A DNA stretch of 64,000 nucleotides, taken from NCBI RefSeq assembly GCF_030683065.1, contig NZ_JAUXMX010000007.1:62001-126000 (forward strand), written 5' to 3'. The position numbers were made by a program, and so were the translations under genes. This document shows, in pieces, positions 26,319 through 35,560 of the stretch. The DNA is from Pseudomonas sp. (lineage in GTDB: Bacteria > Pseudomonadota > Gammaproteobacteria > Pseudomonadales > Pseudomonadaceae). Every line of letters begins with the position of its first letter. The stretch's first letter is position 1. The notes beneath the pieces are model-generated. The model worked only from the letters and a program-made list of their open reading frames with translations, searched no databases and was not told the DNA's origin.

Positions 26319-28970
26319 TCAACTAGCGGACGCTGGTGCATCGGCCCTCGGCTGAAACAAGGCAGAGGCTTCAAAACTCTGCACAGCCATGGGACGGCCA
26401 AAATAGTAACCCTGAAAGTGCGAACAACCATTGCTCAGCAGACTGTCACGCTGCTCCAGCACCTCCACACCTTCGGCAATCACTTCCAGATTGAGACTTT
26501 GCGCCAAGGCGATAGTGGCGCGCACGATGGCCAGGCTGCCGCTATTGTCCGGCAACTGACGCGTGAAAGATTGATCGATCTTCAGTTGATCCAGAGGCAG
26601 CTGCTGCAGGTAGGCCATGGACGAATAACCCGTGCCGAAGTCGTCGATGGAGAAGCGGATGCCGATGTCCCTGAGCTTCTGCATGCGCACGATGGCTTCA
26701 TCCATGTCTGTCAGCAGCAATGACTCGGTCAGCTCCAGCTTGAGGCGCTGGGGGTTTGCGCCGCTATGCCGCAGCGTCTGCTTCAGCGTCTCGACAAAGC
26801 CTGCCTGATACAGCAGGCGCGCACTGAGGTTTACCGACAGGCTCAAGCCGGCGCTGTGCGGCTGGCGCGCCCACTGCGCGAGCACCTTGCAGGCGGCATC
26901 GAGCACCTGCATGTCCAGGGCCTCGATCAGCCCGCAGCGCTCGGCGATGCTGATAAAAGCCCCTGGCGCCAATAAGCCGCGCTGCGGATGCTGCCAGCGC
27001 ACCAGCGCCTCAGCACCGGTCAGGCGCCCCACCTGATCCACCTGGGCCTGCAGGTACAGAAGGAACTCGCCGGCCCGTAACCCGCGGTGCATATCCTCTT
27101 CCAGTTGCAGGCGAGCGCTCACCGCTTCCTGCATCTGTGGGTCGTAAAAGCTCAAGGCGTTCTTGCCCTCGGCCTTGGCCGTATACATCGACAAATCGGC
27201 GCACTGCATCAGCTCATCCACCGAGTACTGCTCGTCACAGAACAGCACCACACCCAAGCTGGCACTGCTGAACAGGCTATGACCGCCAATCTGATAGGGC
27301 TGGCGCAGGGCATCGAGCACCTTGCCCCCCAGGTGTTCGACCTGGGAGGCAGCTTCCTCGGCACAGCTATCAAGCCCTTCAAGCATAACCACGAACTCGT
27401 CGCCGCCCAGGCGGGCCACGGTGTCGCGCTCACGCAAACTATGGCGCAAGCGCTCGGCGACCTGGCACAGCAGTTCGTCACCGACCTGATGACCATACAG
27501 GTCGTTCACATTCTTGAAGTTGTCGAGGTCGAGAAATACCAGCGCGGCATACTCGCCACTGCGCCGACTCAAAGCGCGCGCCTGCTGCAGACGGTCACGT
27601 AGCAGACGCCGATTAGGCAGGCCGGTGAGGGCATCATAAAACGCCAGGTGCTTGATCTTTTCCTCGGCGGACTTGCGCTCGCTGATATCGGTCAACGAAG
27701 CCACATAATTGATGACCATGCCCTTCTCATCGCGCACCGCGCTGATGGCCAGCCACTCGGGAAACACTTCGCCATTCTTGCGCCGGTTCCAGATTTCCCC
27801 CTCCCAGATGCCGGTCTCGATCAGGGCTTGCCACATGGCCTGATAGAACTCCGGCCCCTGGCGACCGGAGCCGAGCATCTGGGTGGACTGGCCGATGACT
27901 TCGGCGGCGCTGTAGCCCGTGATCTGGCTGAAGGCCCGATTGACCTTGAGGATCCGCGTGCTGGCATCGGTAATCAGCATGCCCTGCTGGGACTCGAAGG
28001 CAATTGCCGCAATCCGCCGATCGAGTTCGAAATTGACCCTTTCGGTAATATCACGGGCAATAAACACCACCGCCCGCTTGCCCTGCAGCGGGGTATCCAG
28101 ACGTTTGGCGCGCCCCTCGAACAGCCGGTGGCCGGAAGGCGTCTGCATCCCGTATTCCAGGGTTTGCGCGCTGTCGCTGGCCAGGGTACGGGCAATAAAC
28201 GCCATGAACAGCTCCGACTGCCCCACAGGCAGTACCTCGCTCAGGCACTTGCCCAGCAAATCCTTGCCGCCGCCGTGCAGCAGCTGCGGATCGGGGGCCA
28301 TCACCTCCAGGTAGCGCCCCTCCTCGTCCAGCACCAGGGTCAAATCCGGACTGGCCTCATTGATCGCGCGCAGGCGCGCCTCGCTCTCGCGCAGGGCCTG
28401 GCGATCACGGGTCTGCAGGTAAATGTCCTGCAGCAGCAACCCCAACAGCAGGGTGGCCGGCGTCAGCACCAGGAAAATAGAAATGGCCACCTGCGGCAAC
28501 GCCTGACTGAAATCCCTGACGGGTAACAGGCCCAAGCTCAGCGCCAGCAACAGATTCACCAGGGCACCAAACAGCAGCAACTGCCAGACACCTATGCGCA
28601 ACCAGTTGCGCTGGCAGGCCGCCCGATAGGCCAGGCCCATCAGTAACGGCATGACGACATTGAACAGCCCCACATGCGTCCCGACACCGCCCAGCCAGAG
28701 CCGATAGGCGCCGGCGATCAGCCCGGCTATGGCTCCCACCAGCGGGCCGCCGAACAACCCAGCCATGCTCAGTACCACGCTGCGCGCATCGAAGATCAAG
28801 CCCTCGCTGAGCGTTAGCGGAGCCAACATACCAATCACGCAGGTAGCCCCGAACAGACCACCGGCCACCAGTTGGCGCAACAGTTGCTGCTGGATGTAGC
28901 GCATATTCAGGGCATGCAGCCAGCACAACGCGATCAGCAGAGCCGCGCTCTCGATAAATTTCAGAATCAT
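26319..28970 (-). CDS. Membrane 5TM-PAS-PAS-GGDEF-EAL c-di-GMP signalling protein
   Basis: From the start at 28970 (MILKFIESAALLIALCW) the protein has 883 residues. Residues 1-190 form a multi-helix membrane sensor like the 5TM-5TMR_LYT domain (LFGGPLVGAIAGLIAGAYRL). Two PAS domains follow (about 205-320 and 325-445), then GGDEF and EAL. The motifs GGDEF (522-526), EAL (654-656) and DDFGTGYSS are intact, so both cyclase and phosphodiesterase activity are possible. A longer frame upstream would add a non-conserved, Pro-rich leader before the first helix. It is transcribed leftward, upstream of the Stealth gene. Confidence 0.9.
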   Translation of the reverse strand: MILKFIESAALLIALCWLHALNMRYIQQQLLRQLVAGGLFGATCVIGMLAPLTLSEGLIFDARSVVLSMAGLFGGPLVGAIAGLIAGAYRLWLGGVGTHVGLFNVVMPLLMGLAYRAACQRNWLRIGVWQLLLFGALVNLLLALSLGLLPVRDFSQALPQVAISIFLVLTPATLLLGLLLQDIYLQTRDRQALRESEARLRAINEASPDLTLVLDEEGRYLEVMAPDPQLLHGGGKDLLGKCLSEVLPVGQSELFMAFIARTLASDSAQTLEYGMQTPSGHRLFEGRAKRLDTPLQGKRAVVFIARDITERVNFELDRRIAAIAFESQQGMLITDASTRILKVNRAFSQITGYSAAEVIGQSTQMLGSGRQGPEFYQAMWQALIETGIWEGEIWNRRKNGEVFPEWLAISAVRDEKGMVINYVASLTDISERKSAEEKIKHLAFYDALTGLPNRRLLRDRLQQARALSRRSGEYAALVFLDLDNFKNVNDLYGHQVGDELLCQVAERLRHSLRERDTVARLGGDEFVVMLEGLDSCAEEAASQVEHLGGKVLDALRQPYQIGGHSLFSSASLGVVLFCDEQYSVDELMQCADLSMYTAKAEGKNALSFYDPQMQEAVSARLQLEEDMHRGLRAGEFLLYLQAQVDQVGRLTGAEALVRWQHPQRGLLAPGAFISIAERCGLIEALDMQVLDAACKVLAQWARQPHSAGLSLSVNLSARLLYQAGFVETLKQTLRHSGANPQRLKLELTESLLLTDMDEAIVRMQKLRDIGIRFSIDDFGTGYSSMAYLQQLPLDQLKIDQSFTRQLPDNSGSLAIVRATIALAQSLNLEVIAEGVEVLEQRDSLLSNGCSHFQGYYFGRPMAVQSFEASALFQPRADAPASAS

Positions 28971-29139
28971 TAGACAACTCGACGGGGTTACCGGCACTGG
29001 CCAGCGGTGGGGAGTGACCGGAAAGGCCACATAATAGCAATTTACCAGCAGCAGATCAGGCCACAGGTCGGTCGTTTTTGGCGACCCGGATCACTCGCAG
29101 CAGCCGGCGGCGCTGGCGTGGAGCGCCTGCGACGCAACC

Positions 29140-29784
29140 CTAAGGCAGCGCACGCAACTGCAGGGCGTCCACCAGACCCGCAGCGATGGCCATACCGACC
29201 AGATCGGCGAGGGTATCGGCCTGCATGCGCTTCATCACCCGCGAACGGTAGAGGTCAACGGTTTTGACGCTGATCGCCAGCTGTTCGGCCACCTCCCGGT
29301 TGGTGTAACCGCACACCAGCGGCAGCAGTACATCGCGCTCGCGCGGGGTGAGACTGTCGAGGCGCGCCTGCACCGCCTGCAAGCGTTGATCCGCCAGCGG
29401 CGTCGCCGGTTGCCGACTCAATGCCTGCTGCACGCTGTCGAGCAGCAACTGCTCGTTGTAGGGTTTCTCGATAAAGTCCACCGCGCCCGCACGAAAGGCG
29501 CGCACCACAATCGGCACATCGGCATGACCGCTGACAAAAATAATTGGCATGTCGATGCCGCGCGCTCGCAGCGCTTCCTGCACATTCAAGCCACCCATGC
29601 CGGGCATCCGGACATCGAGCAACACACAGCCGCGAGTCTCGGCCGCGCAGGCCTCGAGAAACGCCCGGCCGCTGGTAAAGGGCAACGCCTTGAGCCCCAC
29701 CGACTCCAGCAACCACACGGTGGAGTCGAGCATGCCCTGGTCATCGTCGACCACATACACCTGGTGTTGCATTTGCCCGCTCAT
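29140..29784 (-). CDS. bfiR: LuxR/FixJ-type response regulator (BfiR-like)
   Basis: The 214-residue protein has a receiver domain (about 7-122) with the acidic pocket VVDDDQ, phospho-acceptor Asp57 in LLDVRMPG and Lys107 in IEKPYN. A LuxR helix-turn-helix (about 145-205, LTPRERDVLLPLVCGYTNREVAEQL) binds DNA. It overlaps the kinase gene by four bases. Together with the kinase and the divergent acyl-CoA genes it resembles the P. aeruginosa PA4196-PA4200 neighbourhood (bfiR, bfiS and acyl-CoA genes) as I remember it. The receiver/HTH assignment is certain. The gene symbol rests on context. Confidence 0.85.
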   Translation of the reverse strand: MSGQMQHQVYVVDDDQGMLDSTVWLLESVGLKALPFTSGRAFLEACAAETRGCVLLDVRMPGMGGLNVQEALRARGIDMPIIFVSGHADVPIVVRAFRAGAVDFIEKPYNEQLLLDSVQQALSRQPATPLADQRLQAVQARLDSLTPRERDVLLPLVCGYTNREVAEQLAISVKTVDLYRSRVMKRMQADTLADLVGMAIAAGLVDALQLRALP

Positions 29785-32066
29785 CCCCTGCTCCTCGTAT
29801 TGTTCTCGTCGACTCGCCCCAGCGGCAACCGGCATTCCAGGCACAGGCCGCCCGCCTGACCTGGATGAGCCTCCAGGGCGCCACCAAAGCCTTCGATAAT
29901 GCTGCGGCTCATCGACAGCCCCAGGCCCAGCCCTTCCGCCTTGCTGGTGTAGAACGGGGTAAAGATATGCTCCAGCTGCGCCGCCGCCACGCCCGGCCCC
30001 TGGTCACTGACCCAGACACACAACTGGCCGCCACGCTCGCCGGCGCTCAGTTCGATGCGCGAGGGCTTACCCGGGTGCGCTTCACGGTTGGCGTCAATAG
30101 CATTGCGCAGCAGGTTGAGCAGCACCTGTTCGAGCAGCACCCGGTCGGCATACACCGGCGGCAGATTATCCGCCAGTTGCTCGACGATATTCACCTGCCA
30201 GTTGCTCGCCTCCCACTGACACAGGCGCATCGCCTCGCGGGCCACCTGGGCCATGTCCAGCGCCTGGGTGCGGCGCTGCCCCTTGCGCAGGAAGGCGCGC
30301 AGGCGCTTGATCACCTCGGCGGCGTGGTTGGCGTGCTCGGTGATGCGCTCCAGCCCCTGGGCGACTTTGTCTGCCGCCTCGGGATTAGTGCCCAGAACCT
30401 TGAGGTAGCGCTGGCTGGCCCCGGCGTAATTGACCACCGCCGCCAGTGGCTGGTTGATCTCATGGGCAATCCCCGAGGCCAGTTCACCGAGGGTGACCAG
30501 CCGCGCGGTGTGCGCTAGCTCATCCTGGTGATGGCGCTGCTGAGCCTCGCGCAATTCGCGCTCGGTCATGTCGCGGGCCACCAGCGAATAGTAATGCTCG
30601 CCGCCACTGCCGCGATGGGCCAGCAGCACCAGCGACACCAGCAAGGGCGCCGGCTGCCCCAGTGGTCGCAGGCGCACCTCGGCGCTCCACACGCCACGGC
30701 TATCGGCGGCGGCCCAACCGTGGGCCTGCAATTGCTGCAAATCATCTTCGGCGAGCAGCGCATCCAACTCTGGCAGAGGCTGATCTGCGGCGATATGCAG
30801 GGCATGCCGAGCCGACGGATTGAGGTAGGTCAGGCGCCCGGCCGGGTCGATAAACAACACCAGGTCGGTGTTGGCCTCGACCACCTCGGCCAGCCGCCGT
30901 TTGTTCTCCTCCGCCTGCACGCGCGCAGTAATGTCGCGCGACACGCTGACCACTTCGACCACCGCGCCGGTGTAGGTTTCGCGGATTGCCCGGCTGGCTG
31001 TCTCGAACCACAGGTAGTGGCCGTCACGGTGGGCAATGCGGAAGGTCATGGTGTGGTAGCCGTCCTGCTCCAGCGCTTCGTGTGTGCGCTGCACCAGTTG
31101 CGCCTTACCCTGGCGATGGAGCAGCGCCTGCACCCGGGTGCCGCGCAATTCTTCGGGCCAGTAGCCGAGCAGCGTCCAGCTGGCCGGCGAGGCATCCAGG
31201 AACCGCCCGTCCGGGGTGTGCCGGGAAATCAGGTCCGTGGTGTTCTCGGTGATCAGGCGATACAGGCGGCTGGCTTTGGCCGCCTCACGTTCGGCGCGTA
31301 CCTGGGCGGTGGCCAACCGACAACGGGCCAGCACCCGCTGCTCGAGGGGATCGGGCACGAACAGCCAGATCAGAATCTGCCCGTCGACCTGCGCCTCAAC
31401 CTCCTCAATGGCCCGATCCTGCTGCAAACAGGCGCGCACCAGTTGCGCGGCATTGACCGGCAAAAAAGCCGCCACCGCCGGCAACGGCCGCTCACCCAGC
31501 AGCTTGAGCATGGCCGCATTCAGCTGCAGCGGCTGCGCCTGCGCATCCAGCAGCAGGCTCGGCTGCGGATCGGCACCAAGCAAGGCCGTGCCGCGCGCCT
31601 GCGCGGGCAGGCTGGCCAGCAGGGTCAGTAACAACTCATGGATAAAGCCAAGCCAGTCGAGACTGACGCCCTCCTGCAGCTCGATCAGCAGCAAACCGGG
31701 CCGCCCCTCATCCAGCTGCAAGGCCAGCACCTGACCGTGACTGAGGCCAGCGCGGCGCACCCGCCCGGCCAACCAGCAGGGCAAGCCGCGCAACTCGGCC
31801 AGATCCAGCCGCGGCTGCTGAGCCAGCGCCTCGAACAACAGCTGGTCGCTGGCCTGCAAGGGATCGCCAAAACCAGGCGGCAGGTGCGGGGCGCTGCCTT
31901 CATGGCTGTAGATACCGGTGCCCGGCTGCCAACCCAGAAAGAACGCCTGACGCACTTCGGGACAAGCGTGCAGGGTGCGGCGCAAGGCATCGGCGCGCAC
32001 CGCCAGGGGCAACGCCTCGCGCTGTAAAGCCAGCCAGCTGTGCAGCTGCACGCGAATTTCACTCAT
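29781..32066 (-). CDS. bfiS: PAS-domain sensor histidine kinase (BfiS-like)
   Basis: The 761-residue kinase has no clear membrane segment. A long N-terminal region (1-260) of unassigned fold is followed by two PAS domains (about 265-385 and 395-510), a HisKA domain with the phospho-acceptor in GIAHEINQPLAAVVNY (His535) and a HATPase domain with LLNLLRNAIDANREA, VSDQGPG and GLGLGLSMSRSI. The layout is FixL-like. It is coupled to the response regulator by a 4-bp overlap and divergent from the acyl-CoA synthetase gene. Regulation of those genes is likely but inferred. Confidence 0.87.
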   Translation of the reverse strand: MSEIRVQLHSWLALQREALPLAVRADALRRTLHACPEVRQAFFLGWQPGTGIYSHEGSAPHLPPGFGDPLQASDQLLFEALAQQPRLDLAELRGLPCWLAGRVRRAGLSHGQVLALQLDEGRPGLLLIELQEGVSLDWLGFIHELLLTLLASLPAQARGTALLGADPQPSLLLDAQAQPLQLNAAMLKLLGERPLPAVAAFLPVNAAQLVRACLQQDRAIEEVEAQVDGQILIWLFVPDPLEQRVLARCRLATAQVRAEREAAKASRLYRLITENTTDLISRHTPDGRFLDASPASWTLLGYWPEELRGTRVQALLHRQGKAQLVQRTHEALEQDGYHTMTFRIAHRDGHYLWFETASRAIRETYTGAVVEVVSVSRDITARVQAEENKRRLAEVVEANTDLVLFIDPAGRLTYLNPSARHALHIAADQPLPELDALLAEDDLQQLQAHGWAAADSRGVWSAEVRLRPLGQPAPLLVSLVLLAHRGSGGEHYYSLVARDMTERELREAQQRHHQDELAHTARLVTLGELASGIAHEINQPLAAVVNYAGASQRYLKVLGTNPEAADKVAQGLERITEHANHAAEVIKRLRAFLRKGQRRTQALDMAQVAREAMRLCQWEASNWQVNIVEQLADNLPPVYADRVLLEQVLLNLLRNAIDANREAHPGKPSRIELSAGERGGQLCVWVSDQGPGVAAAQLEHIFTPFYTSKAEGLGLGLSMSRSIIEGFGGALEAHPGQAGGLCLECRLPLGRVDENNTRSRG

Positions 32067-32179
32067 TTAAATCTGCTTCCTCACAGCGGGCTACCCGCAG
32101 GTGCGTGTTGACCATCCGCAAGCATCACGGCAACGCACGCGCAACGCAAAGCGACCAAGGGATATACCCCACAGAGCAA

Positions 32180-32197
32180 TATAGTAAACATACTATA
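32180..32197. promoter_or_regulatory. Operator-like palindrome in the AT-rich divergent intergenic region
   Basis: TATAGTA and TACTATA form a perfect 7-bp inverted repeat around AACA. It sits in an unusually AT-rich stretch (about 32160-32245) between the histidine kinase and acyl-CoA synthetase genes. The position between divergent genes suits a binding site for the adjacent response regulator or another dimeric factor. No clear -10/-35 pair could be fixed. Confidence 0.5.
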
Positions 32198-32311
32198 GAA
32201 CTATGGTTTAACTTCCATATTTTACTAGGTGAATATATAAATGCCCCCCAGTTGAAACATGAAACGCCTATTCGCCAGCCGAACTGGCGCTACAAGAGCA
32301 AATAATCTGCC

Positions 32312-33946
32312 ATGGGTACTCGCATGTCGATCTACGAACAAGGCCTTGCGCCTGCCCCCGTTAACCACATCGCCCTCTCGCCGTTGAGCTTTCTCGAGCG
32401 CACCGCAAGCGTCTACCCGCATTACCCGGCGGTGATCCATGGCTCGATTCGTCGCGACTGGGCCGAAACCTATGCCCGTTGCCGGCGCCTGGCGTCGGCC
32501 CTGGCCGGCCGCGGTATCGGCAAGGGCGACACGGTGGCACTGATGCTGCCCAATACCCCGGCGATGCTCGAAGCGCATTTCGGCGTGCCGATGATCGGCG
32601 CAGTGCTCAACCCGCTTAACGTGCGCCTGGATGCCGAGGCCATCGCCTTTATGCTGCAGCATGGCGAGGCCAAGGTGCTGATCACCGACCGCGAGTTCTA
32701 TGACGTGATCCACGCCGCCGTCGGCATGCTCGACCACCCGCCGCTGGTGATCGACGTCGATGACCCTGAATATGGCGAAGGCCAGGCGGTCAGTGACCTC
32801 GACTACGAGGCCCTGCTGGCCGAAGGCGACCCGCAATTCGCCTGGCAATGGCCGGATGACGAATGGCAGGCCATCAGCCTCAACTACACCTCCGGCACCA
32901 CCGGCAACCCCAAGGGCGTGGTCTACCACCACCGCGGCGCCTACCTGAACTCGCTGGGCAACCAGATGACCTGGGCCATGGGCCACCACCCGGTGTACCT
33001 CTGGACCCTGCCAATGTTCCACTGCAACGGCTGGTGCTACCCCTGGACCATCACGGCCCTGGCGGGCGTGCATGTGTTTTTGCGTCGGGTCGACCCGCAG
33101 AAAATTCTGCACCTGATCCGCGAGCACAAGGTCAGCCACCTGTGCGGCGCACCGATCGTGCTCAACGCACTGGTCAACATGCCCGAGTCGGCCAAGGCTG
33201 CCATCGAGCACCCGGTCAATGCCATGGTCGCCGGCGCGGCGCCACCGGCCAAGGTCATCGGCGCAGTGGAAGAGATGGGCATCAAGGTCACCCACGTCTA
33301 CGGCCTCACCGAGGTCTACGGCCCGGTCACCGTGTGCGCCTGGCATGCCGAATGGGATGCGTTGCCGCTGGAGCAGCGGGCGCAGATCAAGTCGCGTCAG
33401 GGCGTGCGCTATCCGACCCTGGAAGGCCTGATGGTCGGCGATCCTAAAACCCTGGAGCCGACCCCACGCGATGGCGAAACCATCGGCGAAATCTTCATGC
33501 GTGGCAACACAGTGATGAAGGGCTACCTGAAGAACCCCAGCGCCACCGCCGAGGCCTTCGAGGGCGGCTGGTTCCATACCGGCGACCTGGCCGTGTGTCA
33601 CCCCGATGGCTACGTGGAAATCAAGGACCGGCTGAAAGACATCATCATCTCCGGTGGCGAGAACATCTCCACCATCGAGGTGGAAGCCGTGCTCTACCGC
33701 CACCCCGCCGTGCTGGAAGCAGCCGTGGTCGCCCGCCCGGATGAGAAGTGGGGCGAAACCCCCTGTGCCTTCATCACCCTCAAGGTCGACCAGCAGACTG
33801 CTCGCGAGGCCGACATCATCGCCTTCTGCCGCGAGCACCTGGCTGGCTTCAAGGTCCCGAAAACCGTGGTCTTCACCCAGTTGCCGAAGACCAGCACCGG
33901 CAAGATCCAGAAGTTCGTCCTGCGCGACATGGCCAAGGCGCTCTGA
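32312..33946 (+). CDS. AMP-dependent acyl-CoA synthetase (AlkK/DmdB-like)
   Basis: The 544-residue enzyme activates a carboxylic acid with ATP and CoA. The adenylation motif YTSGTTGNPKGVVYHH, the YGLTEVYGP loop, GWFHTGDLA and the C-terminal catalytic-lysine segment KTSTGKIQKF are all present. Sequence style fits medium-chain or methylmercaptopropionate-type acyl-CoA ligases. An ATG four codons downstream (MSIYEQ, 32324) is also possible. It heads a rightward run with permease, acyl-CoA dehydrogenase, thiolase and metallo-hydrolase genes, so the substrate is probably taken up, activated and oxidised by this set. Confidence 0.92.
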   Translation: MGTRMSIYEQGLAPAPVNHIALSPLSFLERTASVYPHYPAVIHGSIRRDWAETYARCRRLASALAGRGIGKGDTVALMLPNTPAMLEAHFGVPMIGAVLNPLNVRLDAEAIAFMLQHGEAKVLITDREFYDVIHAAVGMLDHPPLVIDVDDPEYGEGQAVSDLDYEALLAEGDPQFAWQWPDDEWQAISLNYTSGTTGNPKGVVYHHRGAYLNSLGNQMTWAMGHHPVYLWTLPMFHCNGWCYPWTITALAGVHVFLRRVDPQKILHLIREHKVSHLCGAPIVLNALVNMPESAKAAIEHPVNAMVAGAAPPAKVIGAVEEMGIKVTHVYGLTEVYGPVTVCAWHAEWDALPLEQRAQIKSRQGVRYPTLEGLMVGDPKTLEPTPRDGETIGEIFMRGNTVMKGYLKNPSATAEAFEGGWFHTGDLAVCHPDGYVEIKDRLKDIIISGGENISTIEVEAVLYRHPAVLEAAVVARPDEKWGETPCAFITLKVDQQTAREADIIAFCREHLAGFKVPKTVVFTQLPKTSTGKIQKFVLRDMAKAL

Positions 33947-33957
33947 TTGACCAACCG

Positions 33958-33982
33958 CGCTCGCCCCAGCGAGGGGCGAGCG
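33958..33982 (+). terminator. Hairpin after the acyl-CoA synthetase gene
   Basis: CGCTCGCCCC (33958-33967) and GGGGCGAGCG (33973-33982) form a perfect 10-bp stem with a 5-nt loop, starting 12 nt after the stop. Only a short GCTGTTTA follows, so it may act as an attenuator rather than a full terminator. Confidence 0.55.
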
Positions 33983-34068
33983 GCTGTTTACCCCTTTCAA
34001 CAGCAATAAAACACAACAACAAAAAGCGTCATGCGCGCTGAATGCGCGGTGCCGACGGAGGCAACCCT

Positions 34069-35442
34069 ATGCAACTGTACAAACGCAAAGATGGCGAACA
34101 GCAACCGTGCTGGTCTTTCGGGCCTTTTCGGGTACGCCTGCCGTTTATCCACTACCGTTGGGAAACCGCGGAGATGCTCCAGGCCCTGATCATGTTCGTG
34201 GTCAGCCTGGCGATGATTCCGCTGCTGGAAAAATACCTTGGCCTGCCCTACGACGTGGCCCTGGCCTATGTGGTGGTGTGCGGCATCGGCTTTATGCTGC
34301 CGGCGCTGCTCGGCGTGCCTTTCGTGCCCGGCTGGATCACCCCGGGCATCCCGGTGGTGCTGCTGTTCCTGGGCAACTTCGAGCCCGGCCCGGAAGCGAT
34401 TCAGGCGCTGTTTGCCCTGCAGTTCCTGGTCTTCGTGATCTTCCTGGTGCTCGGCGTCACCCGCCTGGGCAGTACCCTGGTGAAGGTCATTCCCAACTCG
34501 ATGAAAGGCGGGATCATCATCGGCGCCGGTATCGCCGCACTGATGGGCGAAATCTCCACCGGCGGACGCCTGGCCAACACCCCGATCTCCCTGGTGCTGG
34601 GCAGCCTGATCTGCCTCTACCTGATGTTCTCGGTATCCTTCAAGGGCCTCACCGAGCGCGTGCCCCTGGCCCGCAAGATCGTCAACTACGGCATGGTGCC
34701 GGGGATGCTGATCGCCATCTTTATCGGCATCGCCGTCGGCGAGTACAAGATGCCCGACGTGAAATTCGGCATCACCGCACCAGCCTTCGCCGAGATGTGG
34801 AACTACCTGCCGTTCAACGTCGGCTTCCCCGGCCTGGACGTGTTCCTGCTGGCGGTACCCACTGCCGTAATCGCCTACATCATCGCCTTCGGCGACATCA
34901 TCGTCGGCCAGTCGCTGATGCAGCGCGCCGACGAACTGCGCCCAGATGAAGTGATCGAGAACAACATCGACCGGGTACACCTGGTAACCGCCCTGCGCAA
35001 CGCCCTGCACGCCTTCTTCGCCCCCTACCCAGGCCTGGCTGGCCCGCTGTGGACTGCCGTCGCGGCAACCATGGCGGAGCGTTACAAGTACGGGCGCAAG
35101 GCCATGGACTCGATTTACAGCGGCGGTGGCACCTTCTGGATCACCGGTTTCATCGCCCTGTTCATGCTGCCACTGGTGAGCTTCTTCCAGCCGGTACTGC
35201 CGATTGCCCTGTCGCTGACCCTGATCCTCACTGGCTACATCTGCCTGATGGTCGGTTTCGAGCAGCTCAACAACAACACCGAACGCGGCGTCGCCGGCAC
35301 CATGGGTGTCGTTCTGGCTGTCTATGGCGCAGGCTGGGGCCTGGCCGCCGGTGCAGCACTGTACATCCTGGTCGAGCGTACCCACCTGCTCAAGTTCACC
35401 TCGGCCAAGGACAAGACCAGCGGCGCGCCAGAGGTCGACTGA
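34069..35442 (+). CDS. NCS2/SLC23-SLC26-like membrane permease
   Basis: The 457-residue protein has roughly 12-14 hydrophobic segments. It includes a VIPNSMKGGIIIGAGIAALM stretch (about 143-162) like the substrate-site helices of nucleobase/xanthine-uracil and SLC26 permeases. The start at 34069 (MQLYKRKDGEQ) follows a GGAGG ribosome-binding site at 34058-34062. It is embedded between the acyl-CoA synthetase and acyl-CoA dehydrogenase genes, so it may import the acid that the pathway uses rather than a nucleobase. The family placement is moderate, the substrate unknown. Confidence 0.7.
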   Translation: MQLYKRKDGEQQPCWSFGPFRVRLPFIHYRWETAEMLQALIMFVVSLAMIPLLEKYLGLPYDVALAYVVVCGIGFMLPALLGVPFVPGWITPGIPVVLLFLGNFEPGPEAIQALFALQFLVFVIFLVLGVTRLGSTLVKVIPNSMKGGIIIGAGIAALMGEISTGGRLANTPISLVLGSLICLYLMFSVSFKGLTERVPLARKIVNYGMVPGMLIAIFIGIAVGEYKMPDVKFGITAPAFAEMWNYLPFNVGFPGLDVFLLAVPTAVIAYIIAFGDIIVGQSLMQRADELRPDEVIENNIDRVHLVTALRNALHAFFAPYPGLAGPLWTAVAATMAERYKYGRKAMDSIYSGGGTFWITGFIALFMLPLVSFFQPVLPIALSLTLILTGYICLMVGFEQLNNNTERGVAGTMGVVLAVYGAGWGLAAGAALYILVERTHLLKFTSAKDKTSGAPEVD

Positions 35443-35520
35443 CGCGCTATACCCCTACTGAGAGCCTGTTGCCGGCTCATCGCACAGCGCGATGAAACGG
35501 CCGCAGCCCCTGGTTTCCAC

Positions 35521-35540
35521 GCCGCAGGTTCACCTGCGGC
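35521..35540. repeat. Perfect palindrome before the acyl-CoA dehydrogenase gene
   Basis: GCCGCAGGT and ACCTGCGGC pair with a 2-nt spacer, 20 nt before the dehydrogenase start. It could be an operator, an mRNA-processing structure or a terminator stem; no T-run follows. Confidence 0.45.
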
Positions 35541-35560
35541 ACTCTGCTTTGAGGTGCCCC

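Noticed and set aside
32225..34006. Long minus-strand open frame (593 codons) opposite the acyl-CoA synthetase
   Set aside because: His/Asp/Gly-rich translation is the shadow of the coding strand; the plus-strand protein has intact motifs.
33997..35385. Minus-strand open frame (462 codons) opposite the permease
   Set aside because: Very rich in Gln, Asp and His, with no family; the plus-strand frame is a clear membrane protein.
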